This document shows, piece after piece, positions 25,668-37,223 of a stretch of DNA of 64,000 bases. The notes below the pieces were generated by a model. The model was not told the DNA's origin, searched no databases, and saw only the letters and a list, made by a program, of their open reading frames with translations. The DNA lies in NCBI GenBank assembly GCA_009617715.1, contig VTFK01000016.1, positions 1 to 64,000 on the forward strand. The letters are read 5' to 3'. Numbering within the stretch: position 1 is the stretch's first letter; each line of letters opens with the position of its first letter. Source of the DNA: Plectrocnemia conspersa. Taxonomy: Eukaryota; Arthropoda; Insecta; Trichoptera; Polycentropodidae. A program made the position numbers and the translations under genes.

Positions 25668-26322
25668 TAGGGATTCCAATCCCGGGCCAAAATTTTGATC
25701 CCGGGATTTCGGTATTGCAATTAGTCGATCCCGGGATCCCGGGACCAGTCCCGGGATAATTTTCATGCTATTTTATCGATAAAAATAATTTAAAATGAAT
25801 AATACAATATATTTTTACATCTGTTTTTTATAACGTACAATGTATAAAGTACGTCTAATTTTAGTCTTGGACTTAAAATAGAAAATAATATAATTTTGGG
25901 GAAGGTCTTATATATTTATTTGAGAAGAAAAAAATTAACTTTTGACAATGTATGCACATAGGTATGTACATTCATACACAATTAATTGAAAACATTATTT
26001 TGAATAAAACTCACGAAGTAACATCAAAGCATCAAATGTTTTATCATTTAGCCTTGATCTGATTTTGGTTCCTAAGCAGCCTGCTGCTGAAAAAGCACGT
26101 TCAGACCCACAGCCTCAAAGATTCACAGATGACACGTGCAACTCGCGCAAGTTTGTACACGAAATATAACAATGTTGTCAATAATAATTCGATTGTGCTT
26201 GATATATCAACCAATCCGAAAAATTCGGGATTATGTTTTATAATCCCGGGCCTCATCGGGTATTGAAAATCGTTCGGGATCCCGGGATCCCGGGATTCGG
26301 GATCCCGGGATTGGAATCCCTA
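25668..26322 (-). mobile_element. internally deleted hAT-superfamily transposon, 655 bp
   Basis: The element starts TAGGGATTCCAATCCCGGG and ends with its reverse complement, flanked by a perfect 8-bp target duplication. Both subterminal regions carry many GATCCCGGGAT-type palindromic repeats (25700-25760 and 26270-26315), probable transposase-binding sites. The only coding remnant is the C-terminus of a hAT transposase on the minus strand. The catalytic and DNA-binding parts are gone, so it could only move with help in trans. Perfect target duplication and well-preserved ends imply a fairly recent insertion. Confidence 0.9.
25995..26105 (-). pseudogene. C-terminal (dimerisation) remnant of hAT transposase
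   Basis: The minus strand reads SERAFSAAGCLGTKIRSRLN then DKTFDALMLLREFYSK and a TAA at 25995-25997. The SERxFSxAG and RxRLxxxxxxALxxL pattern is the conserved C-terminal hAT dimerisation domain (hATC). The frame is closed by a TGA just upstream, so nothing of the RNase H-like core survives. Confidence 0.88.
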
Positions 26323-26339
26323 GATACAGATCAAGAGAA

Positions 26340-27115
26340 ATCCAAATAACATCACAATAACATGCTATCCAGCTACTTTATCAGAACTATGCCAACAAAT
26401 GAAACTTGAAACATAAGCAAAGTCTGATTTTCTTTGATTGAAGACAAAGAGCTGCATTCTGACACGATACTATTTATATTATGGGGGAAATTTTACATAT
26501 TAAAAAAAAATATCATCACCGTTACAGCATTAAACCATTTGGCTGCAAAGTCACACTTTTCGGCGTTAATGGTTTAGTGCAATAATAAACACTATAAATC
26601 GACAGAACACCCATAATTGAATAATAGCCACACAAGCTATTGAAAATTATCAATAAAATTTATTTATAACAGCTTAAACACCCAGCCTTAATATGTTTTG
26701 AGATATACGCAAAAAACAATTATCTTAACCTTGCATAAAATTACATTGTTGTACAAAATAGCTATTTCTTACTAGCTTACACTAAAGATGATATTAATTA
26801 AAAATGGTATTAGACCTTTTTGCCATTGGATTCTTATTGCCACTTATCCAGTTCGTTCAAGATTTCTCTAATACTAAGTATAAACAAATTTACACTTATT
26901 CACATCTAACGATAATCATTTAAATACCAACAATCAACGCTGACTACCGTACCAACTCTCAAACAGTTAATAATAGCAAGAAATTAGATAAGAAAGTTAT
27001 ATTTCTATACCACAACAATAACAAAATATGTATTTTATAAAAAAATTCAAAACTCTAAAGCAAGTTCTATTATTAAAAAATATTAATATTTAAATGATAA
27101 AAAAATGCTATACAG
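26340..27115. other. AT-rich non-coding stretch
   Basis: Nothing recognised. Confidence 0.45.
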
Positions 27116-27119
27116 GGTA

Positions 27120-27780
27120 TTTATGCTTTATTATTATTTTTATTCCACCGGGTCAAAACATCTATTAGAAAATGGTGAATAAAGTCAGTAAAGGTTTTAT
27201 AGGCCAGTGGCATTACCATATTGGTTTTAATGGTTGATTGTACTGATTAAGTCAAACGCCCCCACACTTTACCGTTAGCAGCACTCCCTCTAATTTAGTC
27301 AGTGGCTATTTATTACACATGAGCTATATGGAAAGCATAACAACGTTTTTAAATATGTGTATCGATTGTATAGCAGCATTATCATGGGCTTATAGTGGGC
27401 CTTTGACGAATATTCCTCAGATGTTCAGACACTCGCGAGTAATGCGCATTAGTTTAGGAAGAAGAAAATCTTGGCTCCATTCCTCATACGCACATAAGGA
27501 AATTTAATTTGGCGAAGCGGAGGCTTTCGAACTTAATCAGCGGGCTTAGGAGCAACTTTGGGGCTCGGATACAAAATTTGTACCTATTGTACGTGTACAA
27601 TAGTGATTTTAATCGCGTGCTATCACCGCGACTTGATTGTCTGTTTTGAAAATTTATTAGACATATTGGCCTAATGCGATCACGCGATTTTCTTGGCGAT
27701 AATGAAAGAGGCATTATGAGAACATTTCAACTTGGCGCATAAACCATGGGCTATGTGTGCCATAAAATGGTTGACCTATT
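27120..27780. promoter_or_regulatory. large GC-elevated non-coding island, candidate enhancer
   Basis: About 660 bp of near-balanced composition without a credible ORF (the short frames on both strands lack motifs). It contains a near-palindrome CTATTGTACGTGTACAATAG at 27584-27603, in which two ATTGT/ACAAT Sox-type cores face each other. It also has several TAAT/ATTA homeodomain cores. Enhancer role is inferred from composition and motif clustering. Confidence 0.4.
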
Positions 27781-27784
27781 TTTT

Positions 27785-28475
27785 ATTTAAAAATTTAATT
27801 ACCGCAACCATAGAATAACTAATGTACACATATACATTTATTTACAAAGCTTTGTGTAACAAATTGCAAACATTACACGACTGCTTTACTAATAGCGAGC
27901 TAAGGATCAAAAGTCTAATGTATTTTTAAGTCAAAAGTGAAGTGATAAGTCAAGTGAAAAGTGATTTTTTTGCGAGAAACAGGGGAGATTAACAATTTTT
28001 CCATCTGGCATTTTCTCGGTGTTCTTAAATTTATCATATGTAATTGTAACGGTTTAAAGTCTCCGTTCCATATTTAAAATGACGTGTATTACAAAGGCTA
28101 ATAATGATACAGAAAAGTATATACATTACAATTAACTACAAGTTTCAACTACAAGAAAAAGCAATCTATAATATATATGTATGCATTTATTATTTTTCAT
28201 ACACTTTGTACACTATTGTGAAAAAATTGTATAAAAGTGAATTTTGTCATAGTCGTTAAAATATTTTTACTTAATATATTTAATATATTTTTCACTATGA
28301 TTATGACAACGTCATTTAATTGTTGCTACAGAAAATTTTCTATGATTTTTTAAGGATAATATAAAAAGGTATGTTGTATATTATTTTTATCGCTTCATTT
28401 TGAATGACTTGCCGTTTAAAATATAATATATTACTGGTGCAAATTTTATTTTATATCTAAATATATAAATTTTAT
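27785..28475. other. AT-rich non-coding stretch
   Basis: Nothing recognised. Confidence 0.45.
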
Positions 28476-28479
28476 TTTA

Positions 28480-28690
28480 GATTGCTTGATTATTTTTGTT
28501 AAAATCTGATAGAGTTGAATTCTGTCGTCTAACCACTAGACGAAACTTGACTATACTCTTGAAACCCTTCCAATCTAAGGTCATCTTGGGGATAACCTCG
28601 ACCTCGCACTTTAGTGTATAAGACATAGAAAGGTGATCCGAAGAGGGAGTCTGGATGCATTGCATATCTAAGATCTGAGCGTTACATTGA
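28480..28690 (-). pseudogene. possible LINE endonuclease-domain relic
   Basis: The minus-strand frame reads MQCIQTPSSDHLSMSYTLKC then EVEVIPKMTLDWKGFKSIV. The SDHLxxSYTL motif resembles the terminal SDHxP motif of the apurinic-type endonuclease domain of non-LTR retrotransposons, followed by the usual basic, tryptophan-containing stretch. It lies 3' of the LINE copy at 28.8-29.8 kb on the same strand, so it belongs to a different insertion. No catalytic residues upstream are identifiable. Confidence 0.45.
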
Positions 28691-28771
28691 CTAACGTAAT
28701 GTCAAAAATCTTCTACTTCTTTATAAGGCCACAGTTTTTATGCTACCCTTATATATATATTGTAATAAATG

Positions 28772-29842
28772 TTTATTTATTTATTTATTAAAATTATAAC
28801 CATCGTGACCTGACAGGCAAACCTAATGCGTCACGATAGTCAAAAGTACTAATACATCATAATACATACAAATATAAACAAGACAAAACAACAGACACAA
28901 ATCACCTCAACAGGTGTGCATTGTCCCATACGAATTGAACCAAAACTCCATAAGTGCAAGAGAAAATGTCAATATTACTATGGACAGAATTGAGCAGATA
29001 AATGGCCTTGGCCAGAGAAGAGTTGGCAAGTGCTCCAGTTCTACACTTAACAGGCAAGAATAGTGGACGCGACCGAGAACTATATCCACCTTCAGGAGCC
29101 CACATTTGAAGCTGCTCGAGCACTGAAGGATTGTCTACGATGCCCTTGAGCAATTTCCAGAAGTGTTTAATTACATAAACACTTCTGCGAGTCGACAAAG
29201 AAACGTATCCCAGGGCTCCCAAAATAAAAGCACTGGGAAACAAGAACGGATAATACCCGTATTCCTTCAAGTATAAATATCGAAGAAATTTACGCTGTAC
29301 TTTTTCCAGCTTCAATTCATTACATTGATTCATTACGCCTGGGATCCAAATGATGGAGCTAGTTTCTAGTATGCTGCGGACTAGAGTATCATAAAGAGTG
29401 CGCAATACTAAAGTATTCCTGAAGTAACGCGCATTTCTCAAGATAAAACCGAGCATTTTTAAGGATTTGCTATGAGTCTCTGCAATGTGCTGGCTAAATT
29501 TCCAACGTTCTTCGAAAGTCACTCCTAAGTCCTTAGTTGAAGAAAACCTTTCCAGAAAATATCCGCCTAGATGGTATGAATATTTTGCCGGCGTTAACGA
29601 CCTCGAAAATGAAATGTGTGACATTTCTTTACACTGAAAGGCAATTGGTTATAGCAAGCCCATTTCCATATAGAGTTGAGATCCTCCTGTAGGTCGAGGG
29701 AATCAGAAATCGAATGCATTTTCTTGTAAATTTTCAAGTCATCTGCATATAATAAAAAATCTGAATGCTCTATTGCTGTTTCTATGTCATTAATGAACAA
29801 TAAAAACAACAATGGACCCAAATTGGATCCTTGAGGTACTCT
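28772..29842 (-). mobile_element. LINE family A copy 1, 5'-truncated non-LTR retrotransposon
   Basis: The element runs leftwards from about 29842 (start of GVPQGSN-like RT motif) to a (TAAA)n-type tail at 28772-28789. The RT codons read MGPLLFLLFINDIETAIEHS and then LLYADDLKIY (the YADD catalytic motif at 29738-29749). After a frame change the frame continues from 29624 through DLGVTFEERWKF, KMLGFILRNARYF, KVQRKFLRYLYLKEYGYYP and GALGYVSLSTRRSVYVIKH to WDNAHLLR and a stop at 28902. A single-base deletion near 29615, compared with the 37.2-kb copy, causes the frame change. The 5' half (ORF1, endonuclease, N-terminal RT) is absent, as usual for truncated target-primed insertions. Confidence 0.92.
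28802..28837 (-). other. 3' UTR hairpin of LINE family A (copy 1)
   Basis: ATCGTGAC and GTCACGAT form a perfect 8-bp stem around a 20-nt loop, about 13 nt before the A/T-rich tail in the element's sense. It is likely recognised by the element's reverse transcriptase. Confidence 0.7.
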
Positions 29843-30012
29843 AAAATATAAAAAATAAAATCTTAAACTTTAAAAAGATTCTAGAAACTATACCTATATA
29901 ATATTATATGTACATATAATTTTAATTTTTCCGTTGTAACCTAGCAGGTGGAAATATGACATTTTCAGGGGGGCCTTGTGATTTTTTTACTGAATAGAGA
30001 GTAGGTATAAGC

Positions 30013-30450
30013 TCAGGACCGTTGCTCTTTTAAGGCATGAACACATTTTGTTTGTGTCCAAAAAAGCGATGCAATTGGCTTACAAGCATCCTCATATACG
30101 CTACCCAAGATATGTGATACTTGGTAACAAACGCAGAGAGCATACATCGGACAGATTACACGTAGTGGAGATGAACAGAGACAAGTTAGTAGACTGTATT
30201 GACACAAGAGACATCAGCGGATCGTTCAGAGAGCATTACAAAAAGACATCTCCACTACACTCAACTGCTTGACTGAAATCACAGGCGACAATAATACAAC
30301 TCGGCACGCTACAAAGACTCCGAGTTCCAAGATCTGCTGTTTCAACTCCATCTTGTATTGTAATATTACAATTTATTAGAGTTTTTTGTCTATCGTGACG
30401 CATTGAGATAACATATCTTAATTTAATTTAAATAAATAAATAAAAAATCT
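30013..30450 (+). pseudogene. 3' end of a LINE (third family) with tail
   Basis: The plus-strand frame from 30039 begins EHILFVSKKAMQLAYKHPHI and continues RYPRYVILGNKRREHTSDRL. It ends DISGSFREHYKKTSPLHSTA with a stop at 30270-30272. This is the layout of a non-LTR ORF2 C-terminus. The 3' UTR includes ATCGTGACGCATTGAGAT at 30392-30409, which matches the 5' arm and loop start of the family A/B hairpin. The second arm is missing. An AAATAAATAAATAAA tail lies at about 30428-30445. It is related to the relic at 25480-25539. The RT core is absent. Confidence 0.65.
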
Positions 30451-30719
30451 ATTTAATTATTATCCAATTATTAATAATCAATATTTTTCACTTAGGAGGT
30501 GAGGTATATTTTATTAGGTTATTTCTAATAAAAAAATATTCTAAAGAATTGCATAAATCGGGATTGATACTTAAATTAACTAGAATTGAACGAAGTTATA
30601 CAGCAGACAGACAAATTTAAAAAATCCAAAGTCACTACTTATTATAATATAAAGCAAAGTTTATGTAGTCTATCTTATTAACAAATTTTAGCCATAACTT
30701 TATCCGAAAAGTGATGGAA

Positions 30720-30990
30720 TCGTAATAAAATATAATTTTATATATACAGTGACGTTATGCAATAAAACTCTTCGGCCAACCCTCTCTCAGTTAACTGACA
30801 ATTTATACGACAGTAGTTTAAACAAGGAGCCGCTTAAATACATTTCATTCGCTTTCAGATAGTCGTCGTTGCAAAAATAAAAAGTAACGCCCACCAGACA
30901 CGTTAGATATGATGTAAAACGGATCGGGAGCTTAATGCGATGTGTGCACTCGCTCACTAGAAGCGCTATATTAAATTATACTTTTTAACT
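30720..30990. promoter_or_regulatory. GC-elevated non-coding island, candidate enhancer
   Basis: A compositional island with no credible frame. It contains GTGACGTT and CACGTTAGA-type sites. Function is inferred only. Confidence 0.3.
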
Positions 30991-33900
30991 TTTACGATAT
31001 CGCATAAAAAAAGCAATATATATTGTTTTATATGTGTAAAAAAAGCTCGTAAATTGTACTATAATTATAACCAACTGGGATAAGTACAATAATATATTTT
31101 TAATTTTAACACATACATTAAAAACGGTCTTAATTTGCTTATTTTTCAATAAAGTGATAATCTCGCAGCTCTGTTATAGAGCTACTAGATTAGTTCTATT
31201 ATAAATAAAATAACTATTTAAAGTTACGTCTATATTGTAATACAATTTCTCAATATAAATTATGTATACTATTAATCCTAATATTTCAACATTTAACTGA
31301 CCATTTTTTAAGGACTATAAATGATTATGGTAATGAGAAACTCAATTAACTTCAATTAGAGACAATCGGTTAATTTATCGTCAAGTGATGTGAGCTTAAA
31401 AATATGTTATATTTAACTTAATTTAAATTATGATATATTTTGGTTGTCGGAGAAAGTTTATATGATAAAAAAAATCTTTACGAAACTAAATTGAACCTAA
31501 CGACCAAGTTTATTATATCAAACATGTGGGCGCTCATTGTAATGTGTGCCATGTATTATATGTCATATGTTATACATTATAAATGTACATACACACAAAC
31601 ACACATACATATAAGTATGGTTCAGATTAAGACTTGATTTACATGTTCCTGGCGTATTTGTTTAAAACTTTTGTGACTACACATGTAAGAGGAAAGTTCA
31701 CATATATATATATGTTGTATACATAATCTACTCAACGAGTTCGACTTTAATTAAAGTATTACTAAGGCACATTTACATAAAAGCAGCTTTTTAAAAATAA
31801 GTATATTATAAATAGATGAACTTCTTAAAGAAGGCTTCACCTAATTTTATGTCACGTGATATTTGAGCTACAAAAATTACTATAATAATTAGGAGAATAC
31901 ACTAAAAATGTATGTATATGGCTAACGTTCAATACGTTACATGAGATAACTACGTTTCTCAGAACCAAATTAAAACTGTTCCTACGATTAGTAAATACAA
32001 ATTTTAGTATGTCATGCTTTTCTAAAAAAAACCCACTTCTTTCGCCAGATTGTAAAAATTTTAATAGGTGAATTTTTACTATTTAACTTTATAATAAAAA
32101 TAGACATTTTAAAAATGTCTATACTATATTCTAAAGATCACTTTTATGTGTTTTTATTTTTTTCTGTATTATTAACAGTTTGTAAGATATTTGTATTTAG
32201 ATGTAGAACTCTGAATATTTATAAAACCATAAAAAATATATAATTTTCATGTAGCACAATGCAATTATTTCATGAAAATTCATGCAAATTTTATTATGGT
32301 GTTAATGTTTTACATTGCATAATGTTACGGGTGCTGAAAAGTGTTTTACGCGTATGTAATTTAATGTTTAATTTTCTTATTATTATTTTAATTATTTTTA
32401 CGTATTTAAACTACAAACTGTGCCTGGTATAAAATACATGAATTATATATGTATTTATAGACAAATATTTATATACAATTGGAGATAATAATTGCATTAA
32501 TTGAATCATACAAATGTGGTCATTTAAAATACATATGAGCAATTATTTTATTTTTTAAGTTTTATAATAAAATATATTTATTTATTTTATGAAATAATTT
32601 ATATTAAAACTATTTTGAAGTAGTTAGCATGAAATAGAAACTAGTCACTTACACTTAATCATCAATCTAAAAATATTGGCATACGTTAATCAAATCAGTA
32701 ATATGTTTGAAACTATAAAGTTGCTAAAATTTAATATGCAATAAAAATAAAAATTTTAAAGAAAATAAACGATTTTTACCTTCAAATGGACTTGTACCAC
32801 TTTCGAAAAAACAAATTTATAAGAATCTAAGCAGTAGAAATTTAAAATTAAAATTTTATTTAAAGTTGGCTTTTTTAAAATATATTTTTTTATGTAAAAA
32901 AATAATAATTAAAATGGATTTATAAATAAACAATTATGAAAAGTAATTTACTAATAACTAATAATATAAAACTTATTCATATTTTAGTCTTATTTAGACA
33001 GTAATCTAATCAATTCTTATTATTACGAATGCTTTTATTCCACTTTCAACAAAACTATTTATGTGATTACATTTTACTGGAAAACTTTTTTTTTGATTAA
33101 TTCGTTAAAATATGATATTAAAGTCTGACTAAAACTGGTATAACTCATTTTTTTTTACAAAAATTAACTAATATTTTTACATATTTTCTTCTATGTTATA
33201 ATGTAAAACAATATTTTTAACATTAAAGTATACAATATTACAACAATATTTTAAACATAGTTGTTAACATTTGTTATCAGACGTAAAATTATAAAAATAA
33301 GTATTTAAAAAAATTATTAATGTAGTGACAAATATAATAGGCATTATAATTCATGAACAGAAATCCAAAAAAATATTATAAAAAATTATATAAAATATTA
33401 CATATGCTAACTAAAATATAATCTATGTATATTAAAGTGAAGTCAAAAGTCACTATTGTATATATGTACATATGTACAAATATACATATTTGAATCATGA
33501 ATTTTTTTTTTTTATTAAATTTTAATATTGCAAGGAAATTATTTGACCTTTATACAAAAAATAATATCTGTTATACTTGTCTCTTGAGACAGAAACAAAA
33601 TGAAATATGATTAAAAAATATGTCTCAGAATTTTATTATCCCACGTAAGTAAAACTGTGTAACAAGCACATTAATATATATTTAGAATTCAACATTTAAA
33701 CTTTTTTAAATTCATATTATTAAATATTTTTTGACCTAAGAAGTATAAGAAATAAATATAGCATTAAAATTTAAGACACTAAAAATAATTTTAAATCATA
33801 ATATTTATACAGAAAGAACTTCAATAAAAATTTATCTATACTATTTAGGCATTCTAAAACTATTTAAATATTTAATATTTTTTAATTTATCCTTGACATG

Positions 33901-34585
33901 ATATTTTACATAGTATAGAGATTTATTTTATTATATTATATAAACTATGGAATGTCGAAAATTATTTTTATTTTTATTTTTACAAATGTATGTAATATAA
34001 AAGGCATTGCTATATTCTCTGATTTATTCGCAAATATTGTATAAACTATTAGGTATTCACACAAATAAAAACATCTAAATTACGATTTGTTTTAAGATAC
34101 TGTCTTACCAGCTGCATAGACTCTTTAGCTAATTGTTAATCAGTTTTTCTGCACCTAAATTTAATGTTGACTGTCTATAGGAAAGGGAAGCAACCAATGT
34201 GAATGTTTCTGGTTCTTCTTTAAGATTCTACTTAGATTAATTCTAAGTTTATTTATTTATTTCGTAAGAGATACTTGATCATTTATTCACCAAATTAAAA
34301 TAAAAAATTTCCTTAGCTTGTTTTTTTTGAATTTAAAAAAAATATTTTACCTAATCCTAAAAAATATATTTTTTTTTTTTAAATTTCAAAATAAATATTT
34401 ACTAAACCAAAATAAATTTTATTTATTAATTTAATTGCGCATTTTTATATTATAAAGCACAAAATCAAACTAAAATCACATCTTATTGTCCTGAATATTT
34501 TCTGAATATTATTACATATGTATGTTTTATATATTTCGTTTAAATATTGAATTTAAAAATATCATGGTATATCACATAATTTGTT
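30991..34585. other. long AT-rich non-coding stretch
   Basis: No gene or transposon was recognised. A 23-nt palindrome ATAGACATTTT-A-AAAATGTCTAT is at 32100-32122. Short TATA and ACACAC runs occur near 31590-31720. Confidence 0.45.
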
Positions 34586-34589
34586 AGAA

Positions 34590-35060
34590 TATCATTTATT
34601 ATCCAATGGGACCATGATTTCCTAGAATATGAGTGATCGAGAGGAATAAATAGAAGCAGGTGTTTCGGCGTGGAAGACTGTTTGGTCAGAGGTCGAGGTC
34701 CAATCGGCTCAATGGACCTCTGGTGGACGTGGGTGGAGAGAGGTGTGTGGGTGTGGATGAGGAACGAGGAGCCCTCAGTCCGACTCACTCAATTCACGAG
34801 TAATTAATTAATCAAACCAAAGCGGCCAATCTTCTGCGGAAACTTTGTTCGAGTTCAGTGCGGTTCATCATATGAAATTAACGGAATTTGCATAAATATT
34901 AAACGGGTTGGTGCCCGTGTTTTAATTTTGCGAGGGCCTCTACTTTACGAGCGACGGGGGCGCAGCTCAAATGCCGTATTTATGTAACGTTAATTTTTTT
35001 ACGCGGTATTTACGTAAGAAATGAGGGTCAGGCGTGCTGATGAATGTGGATTTATAAATA
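34590..35060. promoter_or_regulatory. GC-elevated island with paired PAR-bZIP-like sites, candidate enhancer
   Basis: This 470-bp block is clearly GC-richer than its surroundings. TTATGTAAC (34980-34988) and the palindrome TTACGTAA (35010-35017) match the Vrille/Pdp1/E4BP4 consensus and lie 30 bp apart. AACCAAAGCGG near 34816 resembles a Runx site, and TAATTAATTAATCAAA at 34801-34816 is a homeodomain cluster. The minus-strand frame at 34540-34788 shows no protein motif. A regulatory role is inferred. Confidence 0.4.
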
Positions 35061-35064
35061 ATTT

Positions 35065-35990
35065 AATTCCTGGACGTTTTGATCTTTTGATAAGTGAGTC
35101 CAACAGTCTTAGTTTATTTTTAGAATAATTCTGTGTTTTTTAAAGGTCAAGTTCAAGTTGCTTTTTATGGTAACACTTTTAATCACTAGAATGCTGCTAA
35201 GTTTTTTGTTAAAATTTTTTACGGATATATTCATAATCGCTGTCGACAAACGCGAGTATTTTTTTGAGTTGCATTTAGGACGCTATTGAAACATGGTTTT
35301 AAACGTAGTTTTTCATTTGAAATTTCTGTACTTTAATAAGTTTTAAAATCACTTTCCTCTTAAACATGTTTATTGTTGTTGTCATCCATTTTATCAGAAT
35401 TTTCATCTGTTTGACATTCATCTTCTTTTAGGTATAAAACGTTTAATACGGCTAGATTAATTACATGATTTATGCCTCTCACGTCAAATTTTTTTCATTA
35501 CATTGACTACATCAGTTGTTGTTACCATAATTTCAGGTTTAAACACAAACAAAATTCTTCCAAACCTCTCTCAACAATTCTTCGGATTTCAGAATAATCA
35601 CATCTTCTTAAATTCTTTTTTTTTCACTAATATTGATTTATTTTCTATTTCGCAAAACTCATACATTTATCAGACTGAAGCAAGCACTAAACTCCTTAAG
35701 TTTATCTATTTGACTAATGATCTCTTTTATTTTTTCATCATGAAAAATTTAAATGAATATCATTGTATTCCATTGATTCCTTAGCATTGAATATTACCAA
35801 TGCCTGATGGTTTCTCAAATAAACGCATTGTTTGTGATCGTTTTAGTTGAAAATAAGCGATTTTTTTCACGAAATTTTAATGAGATAACTGACTTAATTT
35901 TTTTTTCTGTTCAGGCATTCTGTTTCTAAGATTTCTAAAATATATCCACTTGTATTCGATCCCATACTTACATTTTTCGGACAGTAGATG
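35065..35990. other. AT-rich non-coding stretch
   Basis: Nothing recognised. Confidence 0.45.
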
Positions 35991-35995
35991 CATTA

Positions 35996-36868
35996 GAGTA
36001 CGCTCGGGATAAGGATTCCGATTTGTTATTGTGTGCGTGAACTGTGTGGCTCAAAACAATTTCACTCAGAATATTTATTTTTTTTATTTTAAAAGAAAAT
36101 ATATGTTTATTAAACATACATACATCTGAGCTAAGTTGGAAATTTCAACGGACAATTAAAAATATATTATATAATCGAAGAAACCAGACATTGATGTCAT
36201 TAATTAAATATTTACAAAATTCAAAATCTTTCACTAGTCAAAAAAATATTAAAGTCTTTAGCTATTCTTCAAAAGCAAAAAGATATAAAATGGGGAAATA
36301 ATTTATTCGCAGATTGTTTAATGACTCGACGACTCTATTATATCATTAGAAACCATTGAATAAATTAAAAAAAGATATCATTGGCGCAACGATAAGAATA
36401 ATAAGTTTTTAATGCCTTACAGAGAATAGTGTAAAAAAACTAGCAACGTACGGATTAATGGAAAAATAATTAAAATATTTTAATCTACGAGTAAGAGAAT
36501 GAATAACTTACAGTGTATATTTGAAACATTGATATCAATTAACCCAGATATACCCAAAAAATTTTGTTCTCTTAAAATTTCATTTATAAATAAAAAACAG
36601 TGGCACGAGTTTAGTGACCTACCCACGGGAGAGTGGGCATATCTGGGTTAAACCAATATCAACACAAAATTATTTAAAATAAATCACTGGAGAAGATCGA
36701 ACTTCTGTGCCACACTGCACTTTAATGACGAATACCAGCGTTGACGAATCAGCGACTGTCCTTAAAAGAGAAAGCGAGACAACGAAGTACACGCTGCATC
36801 GCTTCTCCCTCTCATATACATGTACACGCACACAATAACAAACCGGCATCCTTATCCCGAGCGTACTC
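35996..36868. mobile_element. 873-bp inverted-repeat DNA transposon / MITE with TA target duplication
   Basis: The left end GAGTACGCTCGGGATAAGGA at 35996 continues for 44 bp. The right end (36825-36868) is its reverse complement with two mismatches. TA lies immediately outside both ends (35994-35995 and 36869-36870), pointing to the Tc1/mariner superfamily. The interior has no transposase motif: the plus-strand frame 36044-36301 shows nothing recognisable. It is therefore a non-autonomous element, and it carries a smaller MITE inside. Confidence 0.82.
36543..36647. mobile_element. 105-bp piggyBac-type MITE nested in the 873-bp element
   Basis: CCCAGATATACCCA (36543-36556) and TGGGCATATCTGGG (36634-36647) are inverted repeats with one mismatch. 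Both are flanked by TTAA (36539-36542 and 36648-36651). A TTAA target and ends beginning CCC are the piggyBac signature. It is far too small to encode a transposase. Confidence 0.82.
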
Positions 36869-37223
36869 TACCTGGCTCCTTTTTTAGTATTTCAAAATGC
36901 TTCTAAATTTATGATTGATATTTATTAATTATTGGCAGAAATAATCATAAAGCAATCATTGAATAATAAAAATGATACTAAACAGTTGTAAATTAGATAA
37001 ATAAATAGTAACCTTTAACATTGTAATCCGAAATCCGTGTTTACAATTATACAATGAAAACCGTAAAGCACAAAACATATTAAGCTTAAGGAAAAAGACA
37101 AACTGTTATTATTCATTTATTTTATTATTTTATTTAACTTATATACACTAAACAAATTTAATCAAAACAGTAAAACATAAACAGAATATATAAATATTTC
37201 TTAATGCAAGAAGCTGTTTCATT

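Larger units (their letters stand above)
25660..26330. repeat. 8-bp target-site duplication GATACAGA flanking the hAT element
   Basis: GATACAGA occurs at 25660-25667 and again at 26323-26330, immediately outside the terminal inverted repeats. An 8-bp duplication is the hallmark of hAT insertion. Confidence 0.9.

Noticed and set aside
27319..27714. Short ORFs in the 27-kb island
   Set aside because: No motif and no splice signals; the island reads better as non-coding.
32100..32122. 23-nt palindrome ATAGACATTTTAAAAATGTCTAT
   Set aside because: AT-rich palindromes of this size are expected by chance in this DNA; noted but not promoted.
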